Positions 7,010 to 14,849 of a stretch of 15,583 nt of DNA are shown here, piece by piece. The stretch is taken from contig FR880116.1 of the NCBI GenBank assembly GCA_000434555.1, positions 62,335-77,917 of the forward strand, given 5' to 3'. A program made the position numbers and the translations under genes. The notes beneath the pieces were generated by a model. It saw only the letters and a list, made by a program, of their open reading frames with translations. It was not told the DNA's origin and did no database searches. Within the stretch, counting starts at the first letter, position 1, and the number at the start of each line of letters is the position of its first letter. The stretch is from Clostridium sp. CAG:524 (GTDB lineage Bacteria; Bacillota_I; Bacilli_A; RF39; UBA660).

Positions 7010-9328
7010 ATGATTAAGAGTAATTTACCTGTAATTTTATTAAAAAAACTAGTCTTGCTTCCAGGAGAAGAAGTACGAGTAGAAATAAAAAGTGATATAA
7101 GTAAAAAAGTAACTGAAATATCTAAATTATATCATGATAGTGAAGTCTTAATCGTATGCCCTCTAAATCTTTTAGAAGAAAAGCCTGATACATCTGATTT
7201 ACCAAGAATAGGTGTAGTTGGAAAAATTAATAGTGTTATTGATCTACCTAATGGAAATGAAAGAGTTATAATAACAGGTCTTTATAGAGTAAAAATAATT
7301 AGTTATGTAAATTATTCAAATGAAGAAGATATTCTTGATAGTATTATCACTAATATTGAAACGAGTGAAAGTGAAATAGAATGGGTAGCATATCAAAGAA
7401 AATTACAAGCTGAATTAGAACTTTACATAAATAAAAATCCATTTGTTGGTAATTCAATAATGAGTGAAGTAAAGCAGGGTATCAATTTAGATAAATTAAC
7501 AGACGTAATTGCTAATTTTTTACCACTTTCTTTTGAAAAGAAGCTTAATTTAATGTTAGATTCTTCTCCAATAAGTAGATGTAAAATATTGATAAAAGAA
7601 CTTGCTGTAGAAAGTGCTGTAATAGACCTTGAAAGTCATATTGAAAGCGAAATCAAAAAGGGATTAGATGACACTCAAAAAGAATTTATTTTAAAAGAAA
7701 AATTAAAAGTTATTAAAAATGAACTTGGTGAAACTAATACTAAAGAAGAAGATATATTAAATTATAGAAATCTTGTAAATAGTCCTAAATATCCAGAGAG
7801 AATAAGAAATAAATTATTAAGTGAGATAGAAAGATATAATGCGACTAGTGAAATGAGTCCTGATGCAGGCATCATAAGAAATTATATTGAATATTTATTA
7901 AATGTACCTTGGTATACTGAAACAAGAGACGAAAGAGATTTAATTAAAATAGAAAAGAAACTTAATGATACTCATTATGGAATGAAAAAGGCTAAAGAAA
8001 GAGTAATTGAGTACATTGCAGTAAAAAGTATTACTGATGAAGTATCTAGTCCAATTATATGTTTAGTTGGTCCTCCTGGTGTTGGTAAAACTACATTTGC
8101 TGAATCAATATCAAAAGCACTTGATAGAAACTTCGTAAAAATATCTTTAGGTGGTATGAGTGATTCAGCTGAATTAGTGGGACATAGACGAGCATATATA
8201 GGTTCTAACCCTGGTAAAATAGTTACTTCTCTTATAAAATGTGGTAGTAATAATCCAGTATTTTTACTTGATGAAGTTGATAAATTGAAAAAAGACTATA
8301 AAGGTGATCCTGCATCAACATTACTTGATATATTAGATGTAAGTCAAAATAAAAGATTTGTTGATAATTATATAGATGAAGAAATAGATTTATCTAAAAT
8401 ATTATTTATATTAACCGCAAATGATATTTCTAATATCCCACCAGCACTTTTAGATAGACTTGAAATAATAGATCTAACAGGGTACACTGATAATGAAAAA
8501 TTACTTATAAGTGAGAACTACATCATCCCATCAGCATTAAAAAAACATGGGCTTAAAAATACAATTATTAAATTTGAAACAGAAGCTATCAAAAAAATAA
8601 TAAATGAATATACAAATGAATCAGGTGTTCGTGAACTAGAAAGAGATATTAATAAAATAATAAGAAAAGTAATAACAGAACATATTAAATCATCAAGAAA
8701 AATAGTAAGTGTTAGAATAAAAGAAAATGATATACCACATTATCTTGAACAAGAATTATATAAAGAATCTAAATATAAAGAAATAATTCATCCAGGAGTA
8801 GTTACTGCAGTTGCTTGTAGTAGTATAGGTGGAGTATCAATATATATAGAATGCACATCATTTAAAGGAACTGGAAAATATACATTTACAGGCTCACTTG
8901 GTAGTATTACTAAAGAAAGTATAGAAATTGCACTTAGTTATATAAAAAGTAATGCTAAAAGATTTGATATTGATGAAGACTTCTTTTTAAATAATGACTT
9001 TCATATCAATTTTACAGAAGGTGCTATTAATAAAGATGGTCCATCTGCTGGTATATCAATCGTAACAGCAATACTTTCACATATAAAAGGCGTAATAATT
9101 AGTGATAAAATATCATTAACTGGAGAAATAACACTTAATGGAGACATACTTAAAATAGGTGGCCTTAAAGAAAAAACTATTGCTTGTAAAAGACAAAATA
9201 TAGAAAGATTATTTATACCAAAAGATAACTTAAATGATATAGAATGGTTAGAAAAAGACCTTAAAAATGATATAGAATTTATCCCCGTAAGTAATTATTT
9301 AGAAATATACGAAAAAATATTCTCATAA
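7010..9328 (+). CDS. lon: ATP-dependent protease LonA
   Basis: A 772-residue cytoplasmic AAA+ serine protease that degrades misfolded and regulatory proteins as a hexamer. Residues ~1-195 are the LON substrate-binding domain (PVILLKKLVLLPGEEV). A helical linker follows, then the ATPase module with Walker A GPPGVGKT (354-361), Walker B VFLLDEVDK and a downstream arginine-rich sensor region. The C-terminal protease domain has the catalytic Ser679 in DGPSAG and Lys722 in GGLKEK, the same numbering as E. coli Lon. Length and domain order are those of LonA; it lacks the membrane segment of LonB. It has its own promoter and terminator. Next to it are spoVID- and ysxE-like genes, and lonA lies near these genes in Bacillus as well. 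Confidence 0.97.
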   Translation: MIKSNLPVILLKKLVLLPGEEVRVEIKSDISKKVTEISKLYHDSEVLIVCPLNLLEEKPDTSDLPRIGVVGKINSVIDLPNGNERVIITGLYRVKIISYVNYSNEEDILDSIITNIETSESEIEWVAYQRKLQAELELYINKNPFVGNSIMSEVKQGINLDKLTDVIANFLPLSFEKKLNLMLDSSPISRCKILIKELAVESAVIDLESHIESEIKKGLDDTQKEFILKEKLKVIKNELGETNTKEEDILNYRNLVNSPKYPERIRNKLLSEIERYNATSEMSPDAGIIRNYIEYLLNVPWYTETRDERDLIKIEKKLNDTHYGMKKAKERVIEYIAVKSITDEVSSPIICLVGPPGVGKTTFAESISKALDRNFVKISLGGMSDSAELVGHRRAYIGSNPGKIVTSLIKCGSNNPVFLLDEVDKLKKDYKGDPASTLLDILDVSQNKRFVDNYIDEEIDLSKILFILTANDISNIPPALLDRLEIIDLTGYTDNEKLLISENYIIPSALKKHGLKNTIIKFETEAIKKIINEYTNESGVRELERDINKIIRKVITEHIKSSRKIVSVRIKENDIPHYLEQELYKESKYKEIIHPGVVTAVACSSIGGVSIYIECTSFKGTGKYTFTGSLGSITKESIEIALSYIKSNAKRFDIDEDFFLNNDFHINFTEGAINKDGPSAGISIVTAILSHIKGVIISDKISLTGEITLNGDILKIGGLKEKTIACKRQNIERLFIPKDNLNDIEWLEKDLKNDIEFIPVSNYLEIYEKIFS

Positions 9329-9342
9329 AGAATATTTTTTTT
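9312..9342 (+). terminator. Rho-independent terminator overlapping the lon stop codon
   Basis: AATATTCT (9316-9323) pairs with AGAATATT (9329-9336) across the loop CATAA, which holds part of the TAA stop (9326-9328). A run of six more T residues follows, and the upstream A-run can extend the stem. Confidence 0.8.
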
Positions 9343-9350
9343 CATATATT
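9322..9350 (+). promoter_or_regulatory. Candidate sporulation sigma-E-type promoter for the spoVID-like gene
   Basis: TCATAAA (9322-9328) and CATATATT (9343-9350) are 14 bp apart. The second fits the sigma-E -10 consensus CATAYAHT fully, and the first matches five of seven positions of the -35 consensus KMATATT. The B. subtilis spoVID gene is sigma-E dependent. In such AT-rich DNA the match could be chance, and the site overlaps the lon terminator. Confidence 0.3.
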
Positions 9351-9370
9351 TAATTAGAAAGGATGAATAT

Positions 9371-10042
9371 ATGAAAGAAATTATTCCATTAAAAAAAGAT
9401 ATTATCTTCAAAACTAAAATTGGAGAAATAACTAATATCAGTCTAGAACATGATTATAAGATATTAGATGATTTAGTTGAAGGTGAAGTAAATATAAATG
9501 GTACATACAAAATGACTGAAGCAAGTGTCATTGATGAAGAATTTGAATATAAAGTACCATTTGGTATTGCTATATCTAAAAAAGTAGATAAAGATACTAT
9601 TAAAATAGATATAGATGATTTTAAATATGATATAAATAAAGATGTATTAAAAGTTAATATTGACTTATTACTTACTTGTGATGAATTAGAAAAGAAGACT
9701 GAAGATATTAAAAATGAAATAGAAGAAGAGCCTGATGAATTAGATGACTATTTAAATAACTATTTCAAAGATGATATGGAACTTCCTAAAGAAGTAGAAA
9801 AGACAGTCGAACCAGTAATGAATGACATTGATATAGAAAATAATATATCAAATATAACAAATACAATAATTAATAATGAAAATAAATATTATACCTATAA
9901 AATTTATATTTTAAGAGAAGGTGATACAGTAGATACAATATGTAATAAATATAATATTACTAAAGAAGAATTATCTATGTATAATACGCTCTCTGATCTA
10001 AAGATAGGTGATAAGATAATTATACCTGAAGTAAATGAGTAA
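9371..10042 (+). CDS. spoVID: SpoVID-like spore coat morphogenetic protein (SPOCS plus LysM)
   Basis: A 223-residue protein with the two-end layout of SpoVID/SipL. Residues ~1-115 form a strand-rich SPOCS (DUF3794-like) domain (ISLEHDYKILDDLVEGEV, then INGTYKMTEA). Residues ~116-165 are a very acidic linker (EEEPDELDDYL). Residues ~172-219 are a C-terminal LysM domain (YILREGDTVDTICNKYNI, later LKIGDKIIIP). SpoVID drives encasement of the forespore by coat proteins and is made in the mother cell. This copy is much shorter than B. subtilis SpoVID (about 575 residues) because the repetitive middle is missing. AAAGGATG (9358-9365) serves ATG 9371. The downstream ysxE-like gene overlaps by 8 nt, matching the spoVID-ysxE pair of Bacillus and favouring SpoVID over SipL. 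Confidence 0.75.
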   Translation: MKEIIPLKKDIIFKTKIGEITNISLEHDYKILDDLVEGEVNINGTYKMTEASVIDEEFEYKVPFGIAISKKVDKDTIKIDIDDFKYDINKDVLKVNIDLLLTCDELEKKTEDIKNEIEEEPDELDDYLNNYFKDDMELPKEVEKTVEPVMNDIDIENNISNITNTIINNENKYYTYKIYILREGDTVDTICNKYNITKEELSMYNTLSDLKIGDKIIIPEVNE

Positions 10043-10853
10043 GAAGTATAAAAATAGTGTACAAATTGATGAAGACAGAGTAGTAAAAAAAAGAAATAAT
10101 GATTTACTAGAGTTATATGAATATCTAGATACAGTTAGATATGATAACTACCCTGAAATAATAGATATAAATGATAGAGAAGTAACAACTAAATATATAA
10201 AAGAAGAAAAATATCATGAAGTATCTAAAGGCGTAGAACTTATGAAAACATTATCAATGTTACACTATAAAACAATGTTTTTTAAAGACGTTAGTAAAAA
10301 TAAATATAAAACAATATATAATAAATTGTTATCAAATATAGAATACTTAACTAAATATTATGAAGAAGCTATAGAAGAAATAGAAAATGAAGAATTAATG
10401 TCACCATCACATTATTTATTTGCAAGAAACTATAGTGCTATAGATGGATCACTTAAATATGCTAAAGAAGAACTAAAAAAATGGTTCAAAATAGTAGAAT
10501 ATAAATCAAAAGAAAGAGTGTGTATAAATCATAACAATGTTTCACTAGAACATTTTATTCATGGGGATAAAAATTATTTAATCAGTTGGGATAATTATTT
10601 GGTTGACACTCCAATTCTTGATCTATATAAATTTTATAAAAAAGAAGGTTATAAATTAGATTTTCCATATCTTTTAAAAATATATAATGAAACATTGTCT
10701 TTAACAGATGAAGAAAAAATGTTGTTTAATGTCTTGATATCTATACCTCCTAAAATAGTAAGAATAGATAATGAAATGGATAATACATATAATATTAAGA
10801 ATACTTTTTCTTATATATATTCTGGTATAGGAGTAGTAAGTGAAAATAAATAA
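10035..10853 (+). CDS. ysxE: YsxE/CotS-family spore coat kinase-like protein
   Basis: A 272-residue protein of the aminoglycoside-phosphotransferase (CotS/YsxE) fold family. The C-terminal lobe shows CINHNNVSLEHFIHGDKNYL followed by ISWDNYLVDTPILDLYKFYKK, the arrangement of the catalytic loop and metal-binding segment. However, the catalytic Asp of the usual HGDLHxxN motif is replaced (NHNNVSLEHF), so phosphotransfer activity is doubtful and a structural coat role is more likely. The N-terminal lobe is shorter than usual. Its start ATGAGTAA overlaps the spoVID-like stop by 8 nt, indicating translational coupling. In B. subtilis ysxE lies directly after spoVID and encodes a coat-associated protein. 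Assignment rests on weak motifs plus this synteny. Confidence 0.65.
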   Translation: MSKKYKNSVQIDEDRVVKKRNNDLLELYEYLDTVRYDNYPEIIDINDREVTTKYIKEEKYHEVSKGVELMKTLSMLHYKTMFFKDVSKNKYKTIYNKLLSNIEYLTKYYEEAIEEIENEELMSPSHYLFARNYSAIDGSLKYAKEELKKWFKIVEYKSKERVCINHNNVSLEHFIHGDKNYLISWDNYLVDTPILDLYKFYKKEGYKLDFPYLLKIYNETLSLTDEEKMLFNVLISIPPKIVRIDNEMDNTYNIKNTFSYIYSGIGVVSENK

Positions 10854-10883
10854 TCTACACATCAATATACGTGTAGATTTTTA
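10852..10883 (+). terminator. Rho-independent terminator overlapping the ysxE-like stop codon
   Basis: AATCTACAC (10852-10860) pairs perfectly with GTGTAGATT (10871-10879) across a 10-nt loop, followed by TTTATTTTATTTT. The stem begins on the last two bases of the TAA stop codon (10851-10853). Confidence 0.85.
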
Positions 10884-10896
10884 TTTTATTTTGTTA

Positions 10897-10902
10897 TATA
10901 AT
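10897..10902 (+). promoter_or_regulatory. Likely -10 element for the prepilin operon
   Basis: TATAAT lies 20 nt before ATG 10922, with the ribosome-binding site AGGAG at 10911-10915. The -35 position 17 bp upstream (TAGATT, 10874-10879) is weak and sits in the second arm of the preceding terminator hairpin. Confidence 0.55.
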
Positions 10903-10921
10903 TACAATAGAGGAGTACAAG

Positions 10922-12151
10922 ATGAAAAATAAAAATGGATTTATATCAATGACTTTAGTATATACATTTTTGATATTGTTTCTTTTTGTTATGCTTGCTA
11001 TATTAAAAACGTATTCAAGAAATAATAAGGTATTAACTACTTTTAGTGAGAGAATTAATAATGATTTAAGAACTTCTAATGAACAGAAAAGTAAACTTTA
11101 TTATAGAATTTTAATTGATAATTTGAGTTATCCTGATAGTGTAAGTAGTACTAATGTTAGTAGAAGTAATGGCATTGATTTTAGTAAACCAGCAAGTTCT
11201 ACTAATGGAGAGGGGTTATATTATACAACTGATCATACTAAAACTCTTAATGGTAATAAAGTATATTATTTTAGAGGTAATGTTAATAATAATTATGTTA
11301 TATATGCAGGATTTTGTTTTAGAATAATTAGAACTGCTGAAGGAAATAGCGTTAGAATGCAATATGCTGGTGTTCCAACTAGTGGTAGTTGTCCTAGTGG
11401 TACTGTAAGCGCGCCTATAACTTCTACAAGATATAATCAAACTAAAAAAGATAATGCTTTTATTGGATATAGAGTTGGATTGAGTCAAGCGTGTGGAAAT
11501 ACTACTACATGTAATACAACAACTTATTCAACTTCATATAATAATGCTCATAAAGGTACAGCTGATAGTAATGCTAAAAAAGCTGTTGATTTATGGATGC
11601 AAAATAATATATATACAAAAGGTACAAATACTACAAAGCATTTAGCTAATACAGTATATTGTTCAGATAGAAAAATAACTAATGCTAGTGGTGGATATAC
11701 AGGTTCTTCAACTCAACTTGGTTATGGAAATAATACAACAGATTATGATCCATTACTTAGATTTAATAGTAATAGTCCATCATTTAATTGTATTAATGAA
11801 AATGATAGATTCTCAAATGCTGTAACTAGTGGTAATGGAGAATTATCTTATTCGGCCGCTTTAATAACTATGGATGAACTTCTTTATGCTGGTGCTAGTA
11901 AATCAGGAACAAGTACATTTTATCTTGCTAATGGTAATCAATATTTTACAATGACTCCAGCTGCTTATAAATACAATAGTAGTATTAGTTCTAATGATTC
12001 ATATATATTTAATATTGATGCAAGTGGAACATTGGGTGAAGTTAGTACATGGACTAGCGGAAAATTGTTTCCAGTTATTACATTAAGAGGAGATACTATA
12101 ATAGAAAGTGGTACTGGTCTTAGAACAAGCCCATATGTAATAGGAGAATAA
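10922..12151 (+). CDS. Large prepilin-like surface protein lacking Glu5
   Basis: A 409-residue protein with a class III prepilin signal: MKNKNG, cleavage before Phe7, and a hydrophobic helix (residues 7-28). Mature position 5 is Thr rather than the usual Glu. Among type II secretion pseudopilins, loss of Glu5 marks the large tip subunit GspK. After a helical stalk (~29-65) comes a Ser/Thr/Asn-rich extracellular region. It contains GLYYTTDHTKT, YYFRGNVNNNYVIYAGFCFRI and a C-terminal LFPVITLRGD...SPYVIGE. Six cysteines (132, 157, 191, 197, 247, 290) could form three disulfides outside the cell. Similar ectodomains are, to my knowledge, frequent on prepilin-type proteins of gut Firmicutes. It is the first gene of a tight three-gene operon, so a tip or minor pilin role is inferred. 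Confidence 0.75.
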   Translation: MKNKNGFISMTLVYTFLILFLFVMLAILKTYSRNNKVLTTFSERINNDLRTSNEQKSKLYYRILIDNLSYPDSVSSTNVSRSNGIDFSKPASSTNGEGLYYTTDHTKTLNGNKVYYFRGNVNNNYVIYAGFCFRIIRTAEGNSVRMQYAGVPTSGSCPSGTVSAPITSTRYNQTKKDNAFIGYRVGLSQACGNTTTCNTTTYSTSYNNAHKGTADSNAKKAVDLWMQNNIYTKGTNTTKHLANTVYCSDRKITNASGGYTGSSTQLGYGNNTTDYDPLLRFNSNSPSFNCINENDRFSNAVTSGNGELSYSAALITMDELLYAGASKSGTSTFYLANGNQYFTMTPAAYKYNSSISSNDSYIFNIDASGTLGEVSTWTSGKLFPVITLRGDTIIESGTGLRTSPYVIGE

Positions 12152-12153
12152 AT

Positions 12154-12654
12154 ATGAAAAAAGATGGATTTGTATTTGTAGAAAGCGTAACAGTGTTAAT
12201 AGTTGTGGCATTATCACTTACTATGTCATTATCTAGTTATGAATTATTATCAAGTAAATCTAAGCAAAGAAAGTATTATGATTTAGCCAGTGATAAATAT
12301 TTATTATGGACTTTAAATGAACTTGGTAATAAAACAGGTTCAAGTTATCAAAACAATATGGTTGCTTCTAAAGATAATTGTTCTAGTACAACTATGGGAA
12401 CTGTACTTAGTAATTGTGTACAAGTATTTAAGGATACTGATTTAGTTTATTTTATAAAAGTAAATGATGTAGAAAAGGCACTTAAAAATGATCCTAGTAG
12501 AGGTTATTATGCTACTAAAACTTATGATAATGGAACAATAGAATATTTAAAAACTTTAAAAAGAAAAGAAGATGATAATACTACACCTATTAATTATATA
12601 GTTGGAGTGTTTTATAGAAAAGGAAAATATTATTATGCATCAATAATATTATAG
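12154..12654 (+). CDS. Prepilin-like minor pilin
   Basis: A 166-residue protein with a prepilin leader MKKDG, cleavage before Phe6, then VFVESV with Glu at mature position 5 (Glu10), and a hydrophobic helix to about residue 28. The amphipathic stalk SSKSKQRKYYDLASDKYL follows. The small C-terminal domain has two cysteines (in DNCSS and SNCVQ) that could pair, and ends in strand-like VGVFYRKGKYYYASIIL. Size and layout are those of minor pilins or pseudopilins. AGGAGA (12142-12147) is its ribosome-binding site, embedded in the end of the upstream gene. Only 2 nt separate it from that gene and 10 nt from the next. No specific ortholog is recognised. Confidence 0.8.
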   Translation: MKKDGFVFVESVTVLIVVALSLTMSLSSYELLSSKSKQRKYYDLASDKYLLWTLNELGNKTGSSYQNNMVASKDNCSSTTMGTVLSNCVQVFKDTDLVYFIKVNDVEKALKNDPSRGYYATKTYDNGTIEYLKTLKRKEDDNTTPINYIVGVFYRKGKYYYASIIL

Positions 12655-12664
12655 TGGAGGGGCT

Positions 12665-13909
12665 ATGAATAAGAAAGGATTTACATTAATTGAACTTATT
12701 GTAAGTATAGTATTAGTTACTGTAATATTGGTATCTTTACTCGCAACACTTGTTAAATTAAAACAAACATATGAAGTGATAGAGGAAGATAGTGATATTA
12801 GAATATATAGTGCTTCAATATCAAGACATATAAATAACGACATTATCACAAATAAAGGTATTACTTCTGGAACATGTAATGAAGAAGGAAGTAGATGTGA
12901 ATTAAAACTAAAAAATGGAGAAGAAAGAGTAATTGAAGTTTATACTACTAATAAAGGTACTGTAGAAATATTTGATGAAGCAGGTAAAAGAATAGGTAGA
13001 AGAAGAACTGACTTAAGTACTGTATCTTATACTGATAAAAAAACTAATAAAAGATTATTTATTCGTACGATTGAAATGGAAAATAGAATGGATCTTTCTA
13101 ATCCTGATAAACTTACTACTTATGGATATAAATTTATAGGTATATCTTTAACTAAGTATTCTTATGATAATAAAAAAGATACTACTATGCAAGATGTAAT
13201 AAGTGTGCTTACATTACATATGAGTGATGAAAATTACAATATTAAAATATATGGAAATGATACAGTAAGCAAAAGTGGTAATCCTGTTATGCCAGTTGAA
13301 CCTGTTAATCCACCTGTAACTGGTCTTGCATGTACAACTGGAAATTCTTCATTAACTCAGGGTACTAAATTTACAAGAGGTTCATATATATATAGTTATA
13401 AACAAGAAGGCTTTTGGACAAGAATGCAAGGTAATCAATATAACTGGGTAAATATTACTGCTGATGGATGGGGCGTAAAACTTGTAAATAGGTCTTCAAC
13501 TTCACCAATCACCGATGAAATATGTGCGACGATAGATGGAAAACCAATTGTATCTACTTCACATATGTATATTAATTCAAAAGCAACTTCTATTGATGTA
13601 AGTAGTTTGAAATCTAGTAACGTTGTTAATATGAGTAATATGTTTGAAGGTACTGCTGCCACTACAATAACTGGACTTGATAAACTTGATACAAGTAATG
13701 TTACTAATATGTTTTCGACATTTTATGCCACAAAGGTTTCTATTCTTGATTTAAGTAGTTTTAATACAAGTAAGGTAACAAATATGAATTATATTTTTAG
13801 TAATACAAGTGCTACTATAGGATATGCTAGAAATAGTAGTGAAGTAAGTAAATTTAATGCACTTAGTACATCATATAAACCTTCAACATTAAGATTTAAA
13901 TTAAAGTAA
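12665..13909 (+). CDS. Prepilin fused to BspA-type leucine-rich repeats
   Basis: A 414-residue fusion protein. Residues 1-28 are a textbook type IV prepilin N terminus, MNKKG with cleavage before FTLIELIVSI and Glu10 (mature Glu5). A pilin-like stalk and globular region follow to ~205 (cysteine pair in GTCNEEGSRCEL). A proline-rich linker (~208-220, PVEPVNPP) leads to a second domain with GFWTRMQGNQYNWV. Residues ~295-380 are BspA/DUF285-type repeats of 25-26 residues: SSNVVNMSNMF at 317, DTSNVTNMFSTF at 342, NTSKVTNMNYIF at 367. BspA-like repeats mediate adhesion in several surface proteins. The ribosome-binding site GTGGAGGGG lies 10 nt after the previous gene. Its 3' end overlaps the convergent ylbJ-like gene by 14 bp. 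The inferred role is a pilus-displayed adhesin. Confidence 0.85.
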   Translation: MNKKGFTLIELIVSIVLVTVILVSLLATLVKLKQTYEVIEEDSDIRIYSASISRHINNDIITNKGITSGTCNEEGSRCELKLKNGEERVIEVYTTNKGTVEIFDEAGKRIGRRRTDLSTVSYTDKKTNKRLFIRTIEMENRMDLSNPDKLTTYGYKFIGISLTKYSYDNKKDTTMQDVISVLTLHMSDENYNIKIYGNDTVSKSGNPVMPVEPVNPPVTGLACTTGNSSLTQGTKFTRGSYIYSYKQEGFWTRMQGNQYNWVNITADGWGVKLVNRSSTSPITDEICATIDGKPIVSTSHMYINSKATSIDVSSLKSSNVVNMSNMFEGTAATTITGLDKLDTSNVTNMFSTFYATKVSILDLSSFNTSKVTNMNYIFSNTSATIGYARNSSEVSKFNALSTSYKPSTLRFKLK

Positions 13910-14804
13910 TTAAATATATAATAAATGTACTTATAATAGAAAATATTAATTTAACGATTAATATTTTTTTAATGTTTATTTTATATTTACTTAGTATAGT
14001 AAAACTCTGAAATAATATAGACAGGCTACTAAAGCATAAAATAAATACTGTTAAAAGAAACTTATTGTTGATACTACTACTTACATCACTTATCTTAATA
14101 ACACCACTAGTAAGTTCTAAAATACCGCTAAAAATACCAAGTATATATGGATTAATACTTACATATCTAAGAATTAAATTAATGATAATAGTAAATATAA
14201 TAAGAGTTCCAAGAATGATAAAAGAAGTATTAATACCTTTCATTATAGAGTTAGAAATAACATCAAAAATATTAGAATTATTATTAATAACAATATCACT
14301 ATCAATATTATCATTCTTATTTCTTAAAAATATTCCAATTAAAATATTATTTATTAAGCATATTAAATATAGATATAATCCAAATCTATAACTACCATAT
14401 AAACTTATTCCAATTGTTCCAATAACAAAAGCAATAGATGGAAAATATGTATAACAAAGTAAATTAGAAGCATCATTTAAACTAATTTCATCATTATCAA
14501 GCATATTTTTAATGTATATTGCATTTCCTGGATGACTAGTAAATAAACATAGTAAAAATATACTACTAGACTTACTATTAATATTAAATATTTTAGATAT
14601 AAGCGCACCAATATTATCTTTCAAGAATAAATGATAATTATAATAATATAATATATCACTAAGTATAATAAATGGAAAAATACTCACAAAAACTTTATTA
14701 AAAAATATTATTGATGCACTTTTTACAGAAGTGATAACAATATCAATATTAACAATAAATATAATAAAAATTATAGTGAGTATGACATATTTAATTTTTT
14801 TCAT
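13896..14804 (-). CDS. ylbJ: YlbJ-like sporulation integral membrane protein
   Basis: A 302-residue polytopic membrane protein with about eight hydrophobic helices. The pattern of the YlbJ family (nucleoside-recognition/GATE domain) is visible: FIILSDILYYY near the start, a substrate-site-like TSHPGNAIYIKNML, ISLNDASNLLCYTYFPSIAFVIG, a second half with NPYILGIFSGILELTSGV, and the closing hydrophobic segment SLSILFQSFTILSKYKINIK. YlbJ is a sporulation membrane protein in Bacillus. In B. subtilis ylbJ lies close to ylbL, whose homologue is the divergent neighbour here. AAGGAA precedes the ATG at good spacing on the minus strand. The family's usual Gly-Tyr-Pro motif appears as Ser-His-Pro-Gly. 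The stop codon lies inside the convergent prepilin gene (14-bp overlap). Confidence 0.8.
   Translation of the reverse strand: MKKIKYVILTIIFIIFIVNIDIVITSVKSASIIFFNKVFVSIFPFIILSDILYYYNYHLFLKDNIGALISKIFNINSKSSSIFLLCLFTSHPGNAIYIKNMLDNDEISLNDASNLLCYTYFPSIAFVIGTIGISLYGSYRFGLYLYLICLINNILIGIFLRNKNDNIDSDIVINNNSNIFDVISNSIMKGINTSFIILGTLIIFTIIINLILRYVSINPYILGIFSGILELTSGVIKISDVSSSINNKFLLTVFILCFSSLSILFQSFTILSKYKINIKKILIVKLIFSIISTFIIYLITLI
13941..13970 (+). terminator. Rho-independent terminator of the prepilin operon, inside ylbJ coding sequence
   Basis: AAATATTAAT (13941-13950) pairs perfectly with ATTAATATTT (13957-13966) across a 6-nt loop, followed by T residues to 13970. On the minus strand the same bases encode the C-terminal KKILIVKLIF of the YlbJ-like protein. 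Read from the other side it is followed by TTTTC, so it may act weakly in both directions. Confidence 0.75.
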
Positions 14805-14820
14805 TTAATTTCCTTATATG

Positions 14821-14829
14821 TGATATACT
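14821..14829 (+). promoter_or_regulatory. Extended -10 promoter for the ylbL-like gene
   Basis: TGATATACT lies 20 nt before ATG 14850 in the 45-bp gap between the divergent genes, with GGGAG (14839-14843) as ribosome-binding site. The -35 region would fall on the first codons of ylbJ and is weak. No clear sigma-A promoter for ylbJ was found on the other strand. Confidence 0.5.
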
Positions 14830-14849
14830 ATTAATAATGGGAGAAAAAT

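Noticed and set aside
14065..14391. A plus-strand 108-codon hydrophobic frame
   Set aside because: It is the complement of the YlbJ-like membrane protein, which has family motifs and a good ribosome-binding site on the minus strand.
14805..14840. Sigma-E promoter for ylbJ on the minus strand (CATATAAG)
   Set aside because: The match overlaps the ribosome-binding site, so the transcript would start almost at the ATG, and the -35 match is poor at any spacing.
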